Shown: positions 43,200 to 55,192, counted from the stretch's first letter. The stretch: DNA of 64,000 nt from Dirofilaria immitis (GCA_024305405.1 JAKNDB010000092.1:560001-624000), one strand, 5' to 3'. Translations and numbers: made by a program. Notes: generated by a model from the letters alone, not told the origin.

Positions 43200-43245
43200 T
43201 TTCAAATTTAATTGATGAGTGCATCATGAAACCATATAAAATGTT
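43200..43245 (+). promoter_or_regulatory. Conserved promoter block of A1 with TATA box
   Basis: The block starts 'tttcaaatttaattgatgag', contains TGATG-AGTG-CATCA (an inverted repeat) and ends at a TATA-like 'atataaaatg'. It recurs before all four A genes, about 100-120 bp ahead of each ATG. About 45 bases downstream an 'aaacag' followed by g could be a spliced-leader acceptor. Confidence 0.75.
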
Positions 43246-43344
43246 TTATGATTTGACTAAATGATGACTGTTCCGTTTATTGTTTAAACCAAACAGGACG
43301 TTAGAAGAAATTTGAATCTTCTAAATTTTTTTTTATTCAAGAAA

Positions 43345-44652
43345 ATGAGAAACTCTCTACAGTCATTGCTTATGTAAGTTTGATTTTTCTTATATCTGGT
43401 GGTTTGATTGAAATTCGTGAATAGAATGATATTTCATATCCTATAATCAGCAATAGAATAATATTTTATATTTTATAATCAAGGAATGAAATGCGTTTTC
43501 TTCCTTTCAGTTTATATATTTTTTCAATTATAGCATTTAGAATTGTATATCTCACGTCTGAGGAACGGAATGCATTTATTTTTTTTAATTAAATAATTTT
43601 CAAATTTTAATTTTGAAGTTCCAAATTTTTATGAAACAAACACTATTAATAATTTAAGATTATTAATTATCATATCAGTGATTAGTGGTCAAGCACAAAA
43701 TTTCTTCAACAATAATATAGTAGGAGATGAGATTAAGTTTGTAAATTCATCCGATTTAATTTCAGATTACTGATTATTGTATCACCAATTAGCGGTCAAG
43801 TGGTTAATTCCTTTAACGGTAACATAGTTGGGAATAACGTAAGTTTTTCGCTGAATTTTGCTAAATTTATGAAATTTTCGCAATATTTTACGAAACTTTT
43901 GATCATTTCAGGAAAAATTCTCAAAAAAGTTGGAGAAAATTACCAGAAATTGGAAATTTTTTATATCCTTATTAATATTTTAATTATTTCTAAATATTTG
44001 TGCCAATTTCTGTCTTTTTTGAAACTCATTGTTTTTTTCTGGATGAAACGATTCAAAAAATATCTAATAAATAGAGTGATATTAAATATAATTTAAATTT
44101 ATTATTAATGTTTTCAGTCGTTAAATAATAACGCAAATACGGTGACTGGAGGGACGACCAGAGTTCCACTACCTGGATCCAGCGGATCTAGACCACCATT
44201 ATTTCCATCACCTGGCAATTTACCTAGATTTCTTTCATTACCTGGATCAGAATATCCACAATTTCCACCACTCAACAGACGTTTTGGATTCGGTGGTTAT
44301 GGATGGGCTGGTTATGGAGGATTCGGCGGTTATGGATTGAGACGTTATGGACCAAAAATATCCTTATGGAAGCAGATTGAAAGGGTATGGCAGAAGAGGT
44401 CAGGCTGGATCCGGCGGATTTGGCGGAACTGGTTTAAGTGGACTTGGAGGATTTGGCGGACCAGGTCTGAGTGGACTTAGCGGGTTTGGTGGACCAGGTA
44501 TGGATGGAACTACTGGATTTAGTGGAGTAAACGGATTCGGTGAACTTGGTGGAGCAGGTTTGGGTGGATTTCCTGGACCTGTGGGCCCACCGGGTGCAGA
44601 TAGACCTGATCGAGATCCTAGGCGTTATTCTGCAAACATACAGAGAGGATAA
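43345..44652 (+). CDS. A1: secreted Gly-rich protein with collagen-like tail
   Basis: Exons 43,345-43,373, 43,766-43,838 and 44,118-44,652 give about 211 residues. A signal peptide (MRNSLQSLLI, then LLIIVSPISGQ) is followed by a short Asn-rich stretch, a Pro-rich linker, GYGG/GFGG repeats, and a tail of interrupted Gly-X-Y triplets (GLSGLGGFGGPG, GFPGPVGPPGAD) ending RRYSANIQRG. The large exon has one base too many: the frame changes at the A5 run 44,354-44,358, between RRYGPK and YPYGSRLKGYG. Splice phases otherwise agree. Exon 1 and the promoter are very close to A4. Similar nematode Gly/Tyr-rich secreted proteins include cuticle, sheath or eggshell parts and YGG-type antimicrobial peptides; this gene's role is not shown. 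Confidence 0.78.
43659..43731 (+). pseudogene. Dead duplicate of exon 2 in A1
   Basis: 73 bp, the same length as the exon 2 used at 43,766-43,838 and similar to it. It would encode LLIIISVISGQAQNFF and an NNIVGDE end. Its acceptor reads ttaag rather than tcag and its donor ATTAAG rather than GTAAG, so it is probably skipped. Confidence 0.7.
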
Positions 44653-46630
44653 TTCGTTAATGCATGATTTCATTGCTAATTATATTTATTTCATAAACTT
44701 TTTCCAAATTGTAATATGAGACGTTCATGAAACGAAAAATAATCGATGATTTTTGATCAACAAGATAACCTAAGTTTTCTCTAACTTTTTTATTTTTTAA
44801 AAGAGGAATTTCGGAAAATGATTCAGTATTAATTCTGACACACATAATGACATTTTTACTTATTATTTTTCATTTCATTACATTAGATATTTCTAAATTT
44901 TTTTACTACTTGTAACTTCGTGATTTCAGGTAATTTTGTTGGTTTCTTATGTACTCATGCATTTATTACTTAATATTATCAATGTCATATATTTTTAGTA
45001 AACAAAATTTTTTAGTTAACAAAATTTCGGAAGAAAAAGGAACGTTTTATGACAAAATGAGAATTGTTGAGAGATTCGCACGAATACATTTATTGTTGAC
45101 ACATTATGAAGTTTCATTTCTGATTGTATTTTGGACTTTGATTAAAAAATCTTGCTTCCAAATGCTTATTTAAATTAAAATATGTTATCGTTTAGTTGAG
45201 CATGTATAAAAGTGTTACACCATAAAGTTTAATAAGAAATTTATCTAAATTCATAAAATTGGAAAAGAACTTGCTCATCTTAAATTTAGTATTATTGAAT
45301 TATGAAGACGTTAAGAATAATCTAAATATATGAGATTTCTTGAATTGGAAAAGTTACCCTCGGCTAATTAATTAATTTTTAAGAAAAAACCAGAGACGAA
45401 AGTTGACGAAAAATGAATCAACCAACAATCTTTATCTTGCAAAATTAAGAATTAGACTAACCGCAACAGTTAAATTTTGTTTTAAATATTATTATTTCAT
45501 GTTATTTGTTGTTACCATCGAGTTGTTTATGTTTTTAAAAATTAGATCAGTGAAAATAACTTAATAAAAGTTAATTTTAAAAATTTATATATTTTGTTAA
45601 TCTTCAGTTCTTAAAATTGCTTCTGTTTTGCTAATAAAAGTGATTGGGAATGTTGGTATGATAAATAAACATGGCGATCCTTATAAAAGTTTTTTATACA
45701 TCAAATGAATTATTCGTCTGAATTATTATATCCAATGGCAAAATAAATTGATGGTAATCATTACCGATTCCGTTACTGAATTATCATATAAATTAGTTAT
45801 ACTCCAAACATTATTCGACATTGAAATTTATCTTTAAATTACTCTTATGAATAAGTATTTCTTCATTCGGCAAAAAAGCAGTGAAGAAAATTGCTACCCA
45901 TTGAAGACAGAGGCTGGTATAAAAGTTGAAAATTGTCTGAGAAATTAATTTCGTGGAATATTTATGAATAAGTGATGGAAATCAACTTCGGAATATAAAA
46001 ATAAAAAGGGAAAAATTATATGGATAAAAGGCTATCGATATACACATTGGCTTAAAGATTAGAGTCAAAATGTTCCTGTCGTTCTGAACAAAACAGGGGC
46101 CAACTAACTGGAAATGTTATATAAATAATATTGGCAACACGAATACAATATTATTCGAGATAGTTATAATATATGAGGATATATGCCAAATCACGATACG
46201 AATCAATTCTAGGTGTTAGAAACTTATGGATATCAAGGATCAACTGAACGAAGATTGAGCAATTTAAGAAAAGCATAACGAAAGAGAAACGGAGATACTA
46301 AGTTTACTCACTTTAGAAAGGATCAACGAGTAAACTAAGAATTATGGTTTTCGGGCGTTTTAAAACGTTGATCAAAAGAAATGAAATGAAAGATATATTT
46401 ATACTTGGACGATACGAAAAATGATTCAAACCACCGCTGGAAGTGAGTGAAGAAGTTTTTCCGGAGATCAAAAACATAATTTACTATTACCTCATAACGA
46501 AGTTATCATTCCAAGGTAATATTAATTTTGTTTTATTGCATATTAAATAGGTAAATAAATGCTATTGCTCTGGAAAAAATGTCTCGATGAAATAGAAAAG
46601 ATATTATTTTTCTGCTAGACTTTCCATATG
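44653..46630. other. Intergenic, with relic of a B-gene upstream region
   Basis: 44,653-45,870 aligns by eye with the 3' flank of A4 (60,102-61,270) and then with the B-gene upstream region, so a B copy probably once followed A1. The B promoter and first exon are absent. From about 45,880 to 46,630 the sequence is unlike the other units and slightly richer in G+C; no frame or family could be assigned. Confidence 0.5.
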
Positions 46631-47946
46631 CAAAAATAGGCAATCTCATTTACCGAATTATCACTAAATGATTATTTATCAATAATAATATGATAAAATA
46701 TTTATTTCTCAAATAATTATCATCAATTATCTTGAAGAATGAAAAATTGATTTTTATAATTTCCTCATTAGTGTTAAGTTAATGACGAATTTTTAATAGC
46801 TGAAAATAAAATTTAATAGAAAAAATTTTATTATATTTGATATGTATTTATAAACACAACATTCAAAATTTAAAAATGCGTAAAATAAAATAGTTATACA
46901 ATTATTAGTTGCTTATAATTTAGAAATAAACAAAAGATTTTAATTTCATATCATATAAGAAGAATTTTGTTAGCATAAAATAAAATATAAGAAATATAAA
47001 ACACACATCGAAATCAATTAACATTTCCCATTTAAATTAAATTTATCTTAGAAGGCCGGAATAATTCGGAACTTGTCAAAATTTAAATTTAGTAATTTGC
47101 CGGAATTTAATATCTAGATATTACTGTTTCCAAGAATCATGGTTGAAAATTAACAGATACAGATGAATGAATCAGTAAATGAATGAATAATTTTGAATGT
47201 TTTATGGTGATTTAAAATTTTCAAGTTTATCAAAAACATCAAACAATTCCAAAAAAATTCTTTACGGTATGCTCAAATGAAGTAAGTAATTTTTAGGAAT
47301 ATATTTTAGAAATGATAGATTAATAAGGAGAGTTTAATGAAATGATGAAATGAAGAATATTCAAATCCGACAAATACCAATCTTTGTAAATTCAACAAGA
47401 TTTCTTATATTATCTTATATTTGGATGTATATAAATTTGCTACCTTTGCTAATAGTTTATTTGATAGTATAATCATACGAAATTACCAATTGTTTATTAA
47501 ATTTATCAAAAAGAAAAAGAATGAAATAATGAAATATTCAATAAGCTTAATGATTTAATAAACATATGCAAAAAGTAATAAGTTCTGTTTTGCATTCTTC
47601 TTTAATTATACAATAGCATATTGTTATTTGTGAAAAATTAGTTTTGAAAAAATCAACCAATTAATTTTATTTGATAAATAGTTGAAAAGAAAAACAATTT
47701 AAAAATAAAATTAAATGAATTGAATGATAAGTAGTTAATATATAAATTAAAAAAAAATTATGATTTTGTCCTTGAAGAAAATTTTCATTTTACTACTACT
47801 CATGAATAAGCAATTGATAATATGTAACTGAGTAAGATTAAAATAAAATAGTCTAAATGAATTGTAAAAATAATTATTAATTTTTAAATTTGTAAAATAT
47901 TTGAATGTGTTACGAAATACCGAACGTAAAATTCTTTCTTTACAAA

Positions 47947-47991
47947 TTTCAAATTTAATTGATGAGTGCATCATAAAACCCTATAAAATGG
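47947..47991 (+). promoter_or_regulatory. Conserved promoter block of A2 with TATA box
   Basis: Same block as at 43,200, here with 'catcataaaa' and 'cctataaaatg'. The 'aaacag' followed by g candidate leader-acceptor lies about 45 bases downstream, and the ATG of A2 is at 48,092. Confidence 0.75.
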
Positions 47992-48091
47992 GTATGATCT
48001 GACTGATTGATTCATTTATTGTACAAGTCAAACAGGACGTTAGAAATAATTTTATTCGTCTAATTTGTTTTTTTTTTTCAATAAAAAAAAA

Positions 48092-49042
48092 ATGAAAAAC
48101 TCATTGATATTACTGTTTCTGTAAGTTTGATATTTTATTATTTTATAATATTACTTTTAATCATTTTTAATCTTTTAATCATTTAATCAAGTAATGAAAT
48201 GCTTTTATATGCAACTGATATAATTTCTAAATTTTAATTTTAAAATTTCCAATTCTATATCTTACATTCAAAGAATATAATACCTTTACTTTTCAAAACT
48301 AAATAAAAGTTTTCGAATTTTAATATTAAAATTTGAAATTATTGCAGAACAAGCATTGATAATAATTTCAGATTACAGCTTAGCATATCATTGATTGATG
48401 TTCGAGCATTTAGTTTCTTTGGTTGGACCACTGTATGTTTTATAATTTCTTCGAACTTGCAGATTATTAAGAAACTTTTGAAATAAAAAAAAAAGCTTTT
48501 AAGATATTTTGAGAGAGCATTTATTATTTTAATAGAAATTCCTAAGAAAAAAGTTAAAAAAGATTACTAAAATTGGAAATTAGATAAATATTTAAATTAT
48601 TTTTGACTATTTATGATAATTTATATTTTTTCATAAACTTTTCGGATGAAATAATTCAAAAGTTAATTTGCACAATAAAAGTAATATTAATTATCCATAA
48701 TTTTCAGCCAATCTCAAGTTTTTTGGGGGAAGCAATATATCTCCATTATTTCAATCCGACACAACTGGATTCAACATACCTAAATTTATACTACCAGAAT
48801 CCAAATTTGATTCTAGATTTTCCGGTTATAGTAGATTTGGTGGCTATGGATGGCTTGGTCATGGCGGATATGGTGGTTATGGAACATATGGTAGTTATAG
48901 CGGATTGAGTGGAAATAGAGGATCAGATTCGAGCATATATGACGAAAGACGAAGAGTATCCAGTTCATTTAGTAAAACTGAATCAAAGTGGAAAACACTG
49001 AATAATACCCAATCTCATTCTGTATATTGGAATATTGGATAA
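48092..49042 (+). CDS. A2: secreted Gly/Tyr-rich protein
   Basis: Exons 48,092-48,120, 48,372-48,432 and 48,708-49,042 give about 141 residues. A strong signal peptide (MKNSLILLLFLLQLSISLI, then DVRA) is followed by FSFFGWTT and a spacer. A short Gly/Tyr core (GYSRFGGYGWLGHGGYGGYG, then TYGSY) leads to a Ser/Asn-rich tail with DERRRVSSSFSK and a VYWNIG end. Exon 2 is 12 bp shorter than in A1 and A4. The last exon is one base short of an open frame; the T6G5 run at 48,719-48,729 is the likely place, since the twin copy A3 has T6G4 there. An out-of-frame 101-codon open frame from 48,603 is a shadow of this exon. Confidence 0.72.
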
Positions 49043-50330
49043 GTTTTAGCAATCGCTGATTATATTTATGATACATAATATGTTAATTTCTTAATGAATG
49101 ATTTTATTGTCATAAGCTTTTTTTTGTCGAAAACTGTATGTATTTATATGAAAATGTAAAGTGATCGAAAATGAATTTGATGATCTTTGAATTCAGCAAA
49201 ATAATTTAAATTCTTTCGAACTTTTTCATTGTAAACTTTTTATAAAAGGTGTAGTATTTCTGTTAGTTGTTTTTCTTAGACATTATTCCTTTTTTCTATT
49301 AACCGTAACTTTATGATTTCAGGTTTTCTTGTCTGTTTATACTATCATCGTCTTTTTTTCCTTTCTAACAAATAAAATTTTTTAGTCGACAAAAATTACG
49401 GAAAAACGAAAAAGGATTGTTGAGAAATTTACATGGCAAGCATTTGATTATTGACATATTATAAAATTTCATTTCTGATTGTAAAATTAATTAAAATACT
49501 GAAATCGTACTGGTTAAAAGATTTATGTAAAATATATTCATTATCAGCATAATATGAAGTTTCATTTCCAATTTTGATTTTAAATTTCGATTACAAAATT
49601 TTTTTATCTTAAAATGGCTATTCAAAATGAAATAATATCAGTGTATTATTTTAAATATTTACAAATTCTAACCCATAAGTTTAGAAAATAAATTATTCAA
49701 ATTTATGAAATTTAAAAGGAACCTTTCTATAATTAAGTTTAATATTTTAAAAATAAAAAATGGCAAGATTTAATCAAATATTATAAGTTCTAAAATTAGA
49801 AAAAATCATCTCAATTGATTAATTAGTTTCTGATAATAAAAAAAAATCAGACATTATAAGGAAAGTAAATACAAAAATTCTTGGACGATAAACAAACGTA
49901 AGAATTTTTTTTTGCGAAATCGAAAATCTCAATCAAATTGCTACGATTGTATTTTGCTTCCGAATTTGTTTATTTTATGTTACTTATTGTTACCATCACG
50001 TTCCACGTAAAACTCACGTGAACATAGAGCTAAAAAAATTTTTTACACGTCACTATTATTGATAAGCTGAACATTCGTCTAAATTATTTTTTATATGATA
50101 AAACAAAGTCGTGAAGACAATTATCAATTACGTCATTAAGTTACCGTATAAATTAATCATAATCAAATTATCATTCAATTTAGAAATTGTTTCCATCAAT
50201 TAAACTACCATAATGAATAAACATTTCTATGTGAATAAATTTAATCATTTTTGATTTATTAAAAAAAAACATTTAAACAAATATTTGCTTATCAAAGAAT
50301 GGAAAATTTGCATTAAACAAAAAAAAAAAT

Positions 50331-50340
50331 TATATAAACG
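50331..50340 (+). promoter_or_regulatory. TATA-like element of B1
   Basis: 'tatataaacg' lies 108 bp before the B1 ATG. The same word stands exactly 108 bp before the ATGs of B2 (57,431) and B3 (about 61,597). The flanking 150 bp are near-identical in all three. Assigned by position and sequence only. Confidence 0.45.
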
Positions 50341-50438
50341 AATTTTTCATTTATAATTGGAATTTATAACAAATTAACATTCGATCGGTTTTAATCAATC
50401 CATTCTTTGCATCCTTTACATAATATTTAATTAATTAA

Positions 50439-52377
50439 ATGAATATAATATGTTATTTATATATGTTATTATTGCTTATTATTACGTTAACAGTAATCGA
50501 TAAATCGGTTATGGATGATGTTCCAAGAAAAGAAATTAAAATTCCAAAACCGATTAATATTTCTGGAATAATGTTTTGTAACCAAGTGCAAGCTTATGCA
50601 GTTCTCATTAACATTGTGGAAGAAGTTTCATGTTTGTTTTTAATTTATTAATTTTTAAGTCATTCATTGCTACCATTTCATTTGTTTATTCAACATTAGG
50701 TCAATAGGTCATTTGATATTTTCATTTTTTTTTTTGAATGTTTAATAATATAATTCACTCATTATTCACAAGCTTATAAAACTAAAAAAACTTTAAAAAA
50801 ACATAATAATACTTTTTAGTATCATTTATTACTAATATTATTCTATTCATTACATTTAATTGTTATTTATCATTTTTTTCATTATTGCAATATTCTTGTT
50901 TATCATGTATTCATTATCGTACTTTACTCTTATTAATATTAAGCAATGAATCTATTAATCAATAATTATTTAGCTAGTAATTTCAATAAATTTATGAAAT
51001 TTTCAGACGCGACAGAATTTGGAAAAGGACATGGCAAATTACGAGTTAGCAGTTATACACTTTCCGACCGTGATGGTCATTTCGAAGTTATCGGTCGTAG
51101 ATATGTTAACAAGGATCCATTATCATTAAATATCACTCATCATTGTTTACCAAATTCAAAACGGAAAAGATATCGGGTTAGAAGAAAGTTTCTGGAATTA
51201 GGATATCCTCCAAAAATTTTGACAAAAATTTAATTATATTGTAGGCTTATAATTACAATATAGCAAGATTATTTTTAATTCCTTAAGTTTTTACATTTAT
51301 AATTACAAATGACAATTATTACAGCGATCAATTACTTATATATAGTCGCTAAAATTAATTATAACTTATTTGTAGGTATAATAATTTCAGGCCACCCTGT
51401 ATTTTTCGCATTTTTTTATTTAGTTCATGTCAAATAGCATTACCCAAACATTTAATTTGTATTGAGATTAAATCTCATAATTATTTTATCTGTTTTACAT
51501 GGGAATATTTGATTATAATATGATGATCATATTTCTTTTATGTAAGAATACTTAATTCTAAATAATGATTTTATCATATTCCTTCTAAGTATAAACAGTT
51601 GATTCTAAGTAATGATTCTTTCACTTTTTCCGTATAAATATTCGATTATTAAAAATGAGTAACTTATCTCCTCTGCCATAATTCAATTCTTTTGAAACTG
51701 ACATTGACATTGATCGTATACGCTATTCGTAAAGCATTAAATGATAAACAAAAAATACACATATTTCTTATATCATGTTCTTCATTTTTCTTCGTCATTG
51801 ATAACTGATTTTGCTTGTTATTTACAAGTCAAGCACTAATAGTATTTTTCAATTTTATTACTTTGAAACATCAACTGTATCAAAAAAAAGCTCTGTGGTT
51901 AGGAACTTGATATATCAGGCTTAATAATTAAATTAAGCATAATGTTATCAATAAATTGATCAGTGATTTTGCAATATCTGATAATATTGCAATTTTTTAT
52001 TAAATTTTTTTATTTTTTTAAAAAATCAATGTTAAAACAGAATAAATAAAGTTTGATAGTTACAATTGGCGAGTATTAATCAATAATTATTTAGCTGATT
52101 ATTTCAAATTTTTCTTAATTCCAAAAACTGATACTTTAAGACGAATCATTGATATCCTGCAGGAATTGAATCAATGATTTTGATGTCACATAATACATTT
52201 CAGAATTGCTTCACAAATACGATGTACAGAATTCGTAGTGATCCGAGAAATATGAAATATGATGTTGGCGATATTTATTTGGATCGATTAGAATTTCAAA
52301 GTGAAATACAATGTCGTGATTGGCCTTATGAATATCCGCAATTTATCAAAGATTATATTGCCAGGAATCCAACATAA
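50439..52377 (+). CDS. B1: transthyretin-like (TTL) secreted protein
   Basis: Exon 1 (50,439 to about 50,631) encodes a signal peptide (MNIICYLYMLLLLIITLTV), then PKPINISGIMFCNQVQAYAV, matching the TTL start G-x-x-x-C-x-x-x-x-x-x-V. Exon 2 (from 51,007) gives LSDRDGHFEVIGRR, then a DPLSLNITHHCLP stretch, the family's D-G-F-x-h-x-G and h-x-H-x-C region. Exon 3 (about 52,155-52,377) gives KYDVGDIYLD and a SEIQC end, matching the C-terminal YD-h-G-x-h-x-L-x..C motif. TTL proteins are nematode-specific secreted proteins related in fold to transthyretin. The exon 1 donor is best placed at CAT|GTTTG. The exon 2 to exon 3 junction is unresolved: exon 2 stays open to a TAA at 51,231-51,233, and the phase-matching donor is not obvious. 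The only copy in the array with all three parts. Confidence 0.75.
50954..50975 (+). repeat. 22-bp direct repeat, left member
   Basis: Identical to 52,075-52,096, with flanking similarity to about 30 bp. The pair brackets exon 2 of B1, and copy B2 carries the fusion expected from recombination between the two. Confidence 0.9.
52075..52096 (+). repeat. 22-bp direct repeat, right member
   Basis: Second member of the pair, about 60 bp before exon 3 of B1. Confidence 0.9.
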
Positions 52378-53730
52378 ATTTAAACTCGAATTAGAAATAT
52401 TAATCTTTTATAATGTAACAAAAATTCTATTTCTTTAAGTTTTTTTTTGGCATTCTAGCATTCTAGTATTAATTTAAATAAAATAAAAAACTTTTAATCA
52501 ATTATTAAATCGATGTGTAAAGTAAATAGTATAAAGCGCAATATTAATTTAGAGAGCAGAAAAAGTGATAAAAATGTATTTAATTTGAATTTTAAATGGA
52601 ATTCTGAATAGTTAAATAAAACTAAAAATAAATTTAATAGAATAAAAATCAATATAACTTTATTAATTTTTCAAATAATATATGAAACAAAAGATAGTAA
52701 AAAATAAAAATTGAAAAAAAAGAAAGAAATTATAATAAAACATTCCTATAATATATTATTTTTGACAAAGAAATTTTTGGTAAAATTTTGATACACAAAT
52801 TTTAGCATTTTTTAGGTGTCAATGAAATTTTAAGAGAGAAAAAGGAAAATATTAAAATAATGTATAATATTAAAATGAATTGATTGTATATTATGATTTA
52901 TACTTAAATGTTAAAAATTATTATAATAATATTTGATTATCTAATAGTATTAAATTGGATTATTTGCTTAAAAGAAGAGGTAGTAAAAGAAAAAATGTTT
53001 GCTTCCGAAAATAAATATCATCATTATTTGATTATTATTTAAATTACTATCATTCACTTAATCACTTAATATGATTTAAAGAAAAATTGCCACCTAACCA
53101 TTAGACATAATACATCATATTTGTTAATGATATCAGAATGATTCAACAATGATTCTTTCTTATCATCATTGAATTACCATTTAAATTATGACAACATAAT
53201 AAATTACATAAATGTATAAAATTTTTTTGGTGATAGCCTGAATGGTATATCTAAAAAGAAAAAGTTCATGAAAAATTCAAGCAAGGAGAAATTTTAAGTG
53301 AAATTAAATAAAATCATTTGTAAAATTTACCAAAATAATTATTTTTCTCGTGAATAATCTTTTTTACTAAACTTTTGTAAAAAAAAGTTACAATATGTTT
53401 GCTACAAAATTATTTCATTCATTTACTTTGTATATTCATTAATTAATTTACCAGAAATTACGGTATTTATTTGAGATTTTTCTTCTCCCAAATTGCCAAA
53501 AATTATCAAAAGTATTTCGGTAAATTTTACATAAATTTCTTCCTTTCTTCTCAAATTTTTTTTCCTTTTAAGTTACATATTGTTAAAAATCGTTTTTTGA
53601 TATACTAAATTTTACTTCGTAAATTTTTTTCAACATAATCAAATTTTGAATTATTTTATAAAAATCCATTTTCCATTTAATAATGCAGTAATTAATCATA
53701 TTTTATTATCTTATCAATCATAATATTTAT
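52378..53730. other. Intergenic, between B1 and the second long repeat copy
   Basis: AT-rich sequence with no supported exon. This stretch, together with B1 exons 2-3, is the part of the 7.1-kb period that lies outside the duplicated block. Confidence 0.6.
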
Positions 53731-55048
53731 CAAAATAGGCAATCTCATTTACCGAATTATCACTAAATGATTATTTATCAATAATAATATGATAAAATAT
53801 TTATTTCTCAAATAATTATCATCAATTATCTTGAAGAATGAAAAATTGATTTTTATAATTTCCTCATTAGTGTTAAGTTAATGACGAATTTTTAATAGCT
53901 GAAAATAAAATTTAATAGAAAAAATTTTATTATATTTGATATGTATTTATAAACACAACATTCAAAATTTAAAAATGCGTAAAATAAAATAGTTATACAA
54001 TTATTAGTTGCTTATAATTTAGAAATAAACAAAAGATTTTAATTTCATATCATATAAGAAGAATTTTGTTAGCATAAAATAAAATATAAGAAATATAAAA
54101 CACACATCGAAATCAATTAACATTTCCCCATTTAAATTAAATTTATCTTAGAAGGCCGGAATAATTCGGAACTTGTCAAAATTTAAATTTAGTAATTTGC
54201 CGGAATTTAATATCTAGATATTACTGTTTCCAAGAATCATGGTTGAAAATTAACAGATACAGATGAATGAATCAGTAAATGAATGAATAATTTTGAATGT
54301 TTTATGGTGATTTAAAATTTTCAAGTTTATCAAAAACATCAAACAATTCCAAAAAAAATTCTTTACGGTATGCTCAAATGAAGTAAGTAATTTTTAGGAA
54401 TATATTTTAGAAATGATAGATTAATAAGGAGAGTTTAATGAAATGATGAAATGAAGAATATTCAAATCCGACAAATACCAATCTTTGTAAATTCAACAAG
54501 ATTTCTTATATTATCTTATATTTGGATGTATATAAATTTGCTACCTTTGCTAATAGTTTATTTGATAGTATAATCATACGAAATTACCAATTGTTTATTA
54601 AATTTATCAAAAAGAAAAAGAATGAAATAATGAAATATTCAATAAGCTTAATGATTTAATAAACATATGCAAAAAGTAATAAGTTCTGTTTTGCATTCTT
54701 CTTTAATTATACAATAGCATATTGTTATTTGTGAAAAATTAGTTTTGAAAAAATCAACCAATTAATTTTATTTGATAAATAGTTGAAAAGAAAAACAATT
54801 TAAAAATAAAATTAAATGAATTGAATGATAAGTAGTTAATATATAAATTAAAAAAAAATTATGATTTTGTCCTTGAAGAAAATTTTCATTTTTACTACTA
54901 CTCATGAATAAGCAATTGATAATATGTAACTGAGTAAGATTAAAATAAAATAGTCTAAATGAATTGTAAAAATAATTATTAATTTTTAAATTTGTAAAAT
55001 ATTTGAATGTGTTACGAAATACCGAACGTAAAATTCTTTCTTTACAAA

Positions 55049-55093
55049 TTTCAAATTTAATTGATGAGTGCATCATAAAACCCTATAAAATGG
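55049..55093 (+). promoter_or_regulatory. Conserved promoter block of A3 with TATA box
   Basis: Identical to the A2 block at 47,947-47,991, about 100 bp before the A3 exon 1. Confidence 0.75.
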
Positions 55094-55192
55094 GTATGAT
55101 CTGACTGATTGATTCATTTATTGTACAAGTCAAACAGGACGTTAGAAATAATTTTATTCGTCTAATTTGTTTTTTTTTTTCAATAAAAAAAA

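Larger units (their letters stand above)
46631..50986 (+). repeat. Long tandem repeat, copy 1 (A2 plus start of B1)
   Basis: A 4,356-bp block that recurs at 53,731-58,086, 7,100 bp downstream in the same orientation. Where I compared them (the 5' flank, A gene, spacer and B exon 1) the copies differ only by homopolymer lengths, such as G5 versus G4 at 48,725 and C3 versus C4 near 47,027. The left edge is at 'caaaa.taggcaatctc'. The right edge is at 'ctagtaatttcaa', just before B exon 2. Confidence 0.93.

Noticed and set aside
44434..44673. Ser/Thr/Lys-rich open frame on the minus strand
   Set aside because: Antisense shadow of the Gly-rich exon of A1.
47747..47974. Identical minus-strand open frames in both long repeat copies (also 54,768-55,076)
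   Set aside because: They overlap the A-gene promoter in antisense, are AT-driven, and their ends differ through a homopolymer change; no coding signature.
48603..48908. 101-codon open frame on the plus strand
   Set aside because: It starts in the intron and crosses exon 3 of A2 in the wrong frame, as shown by the GYGG-coding frame and comparison with A4.
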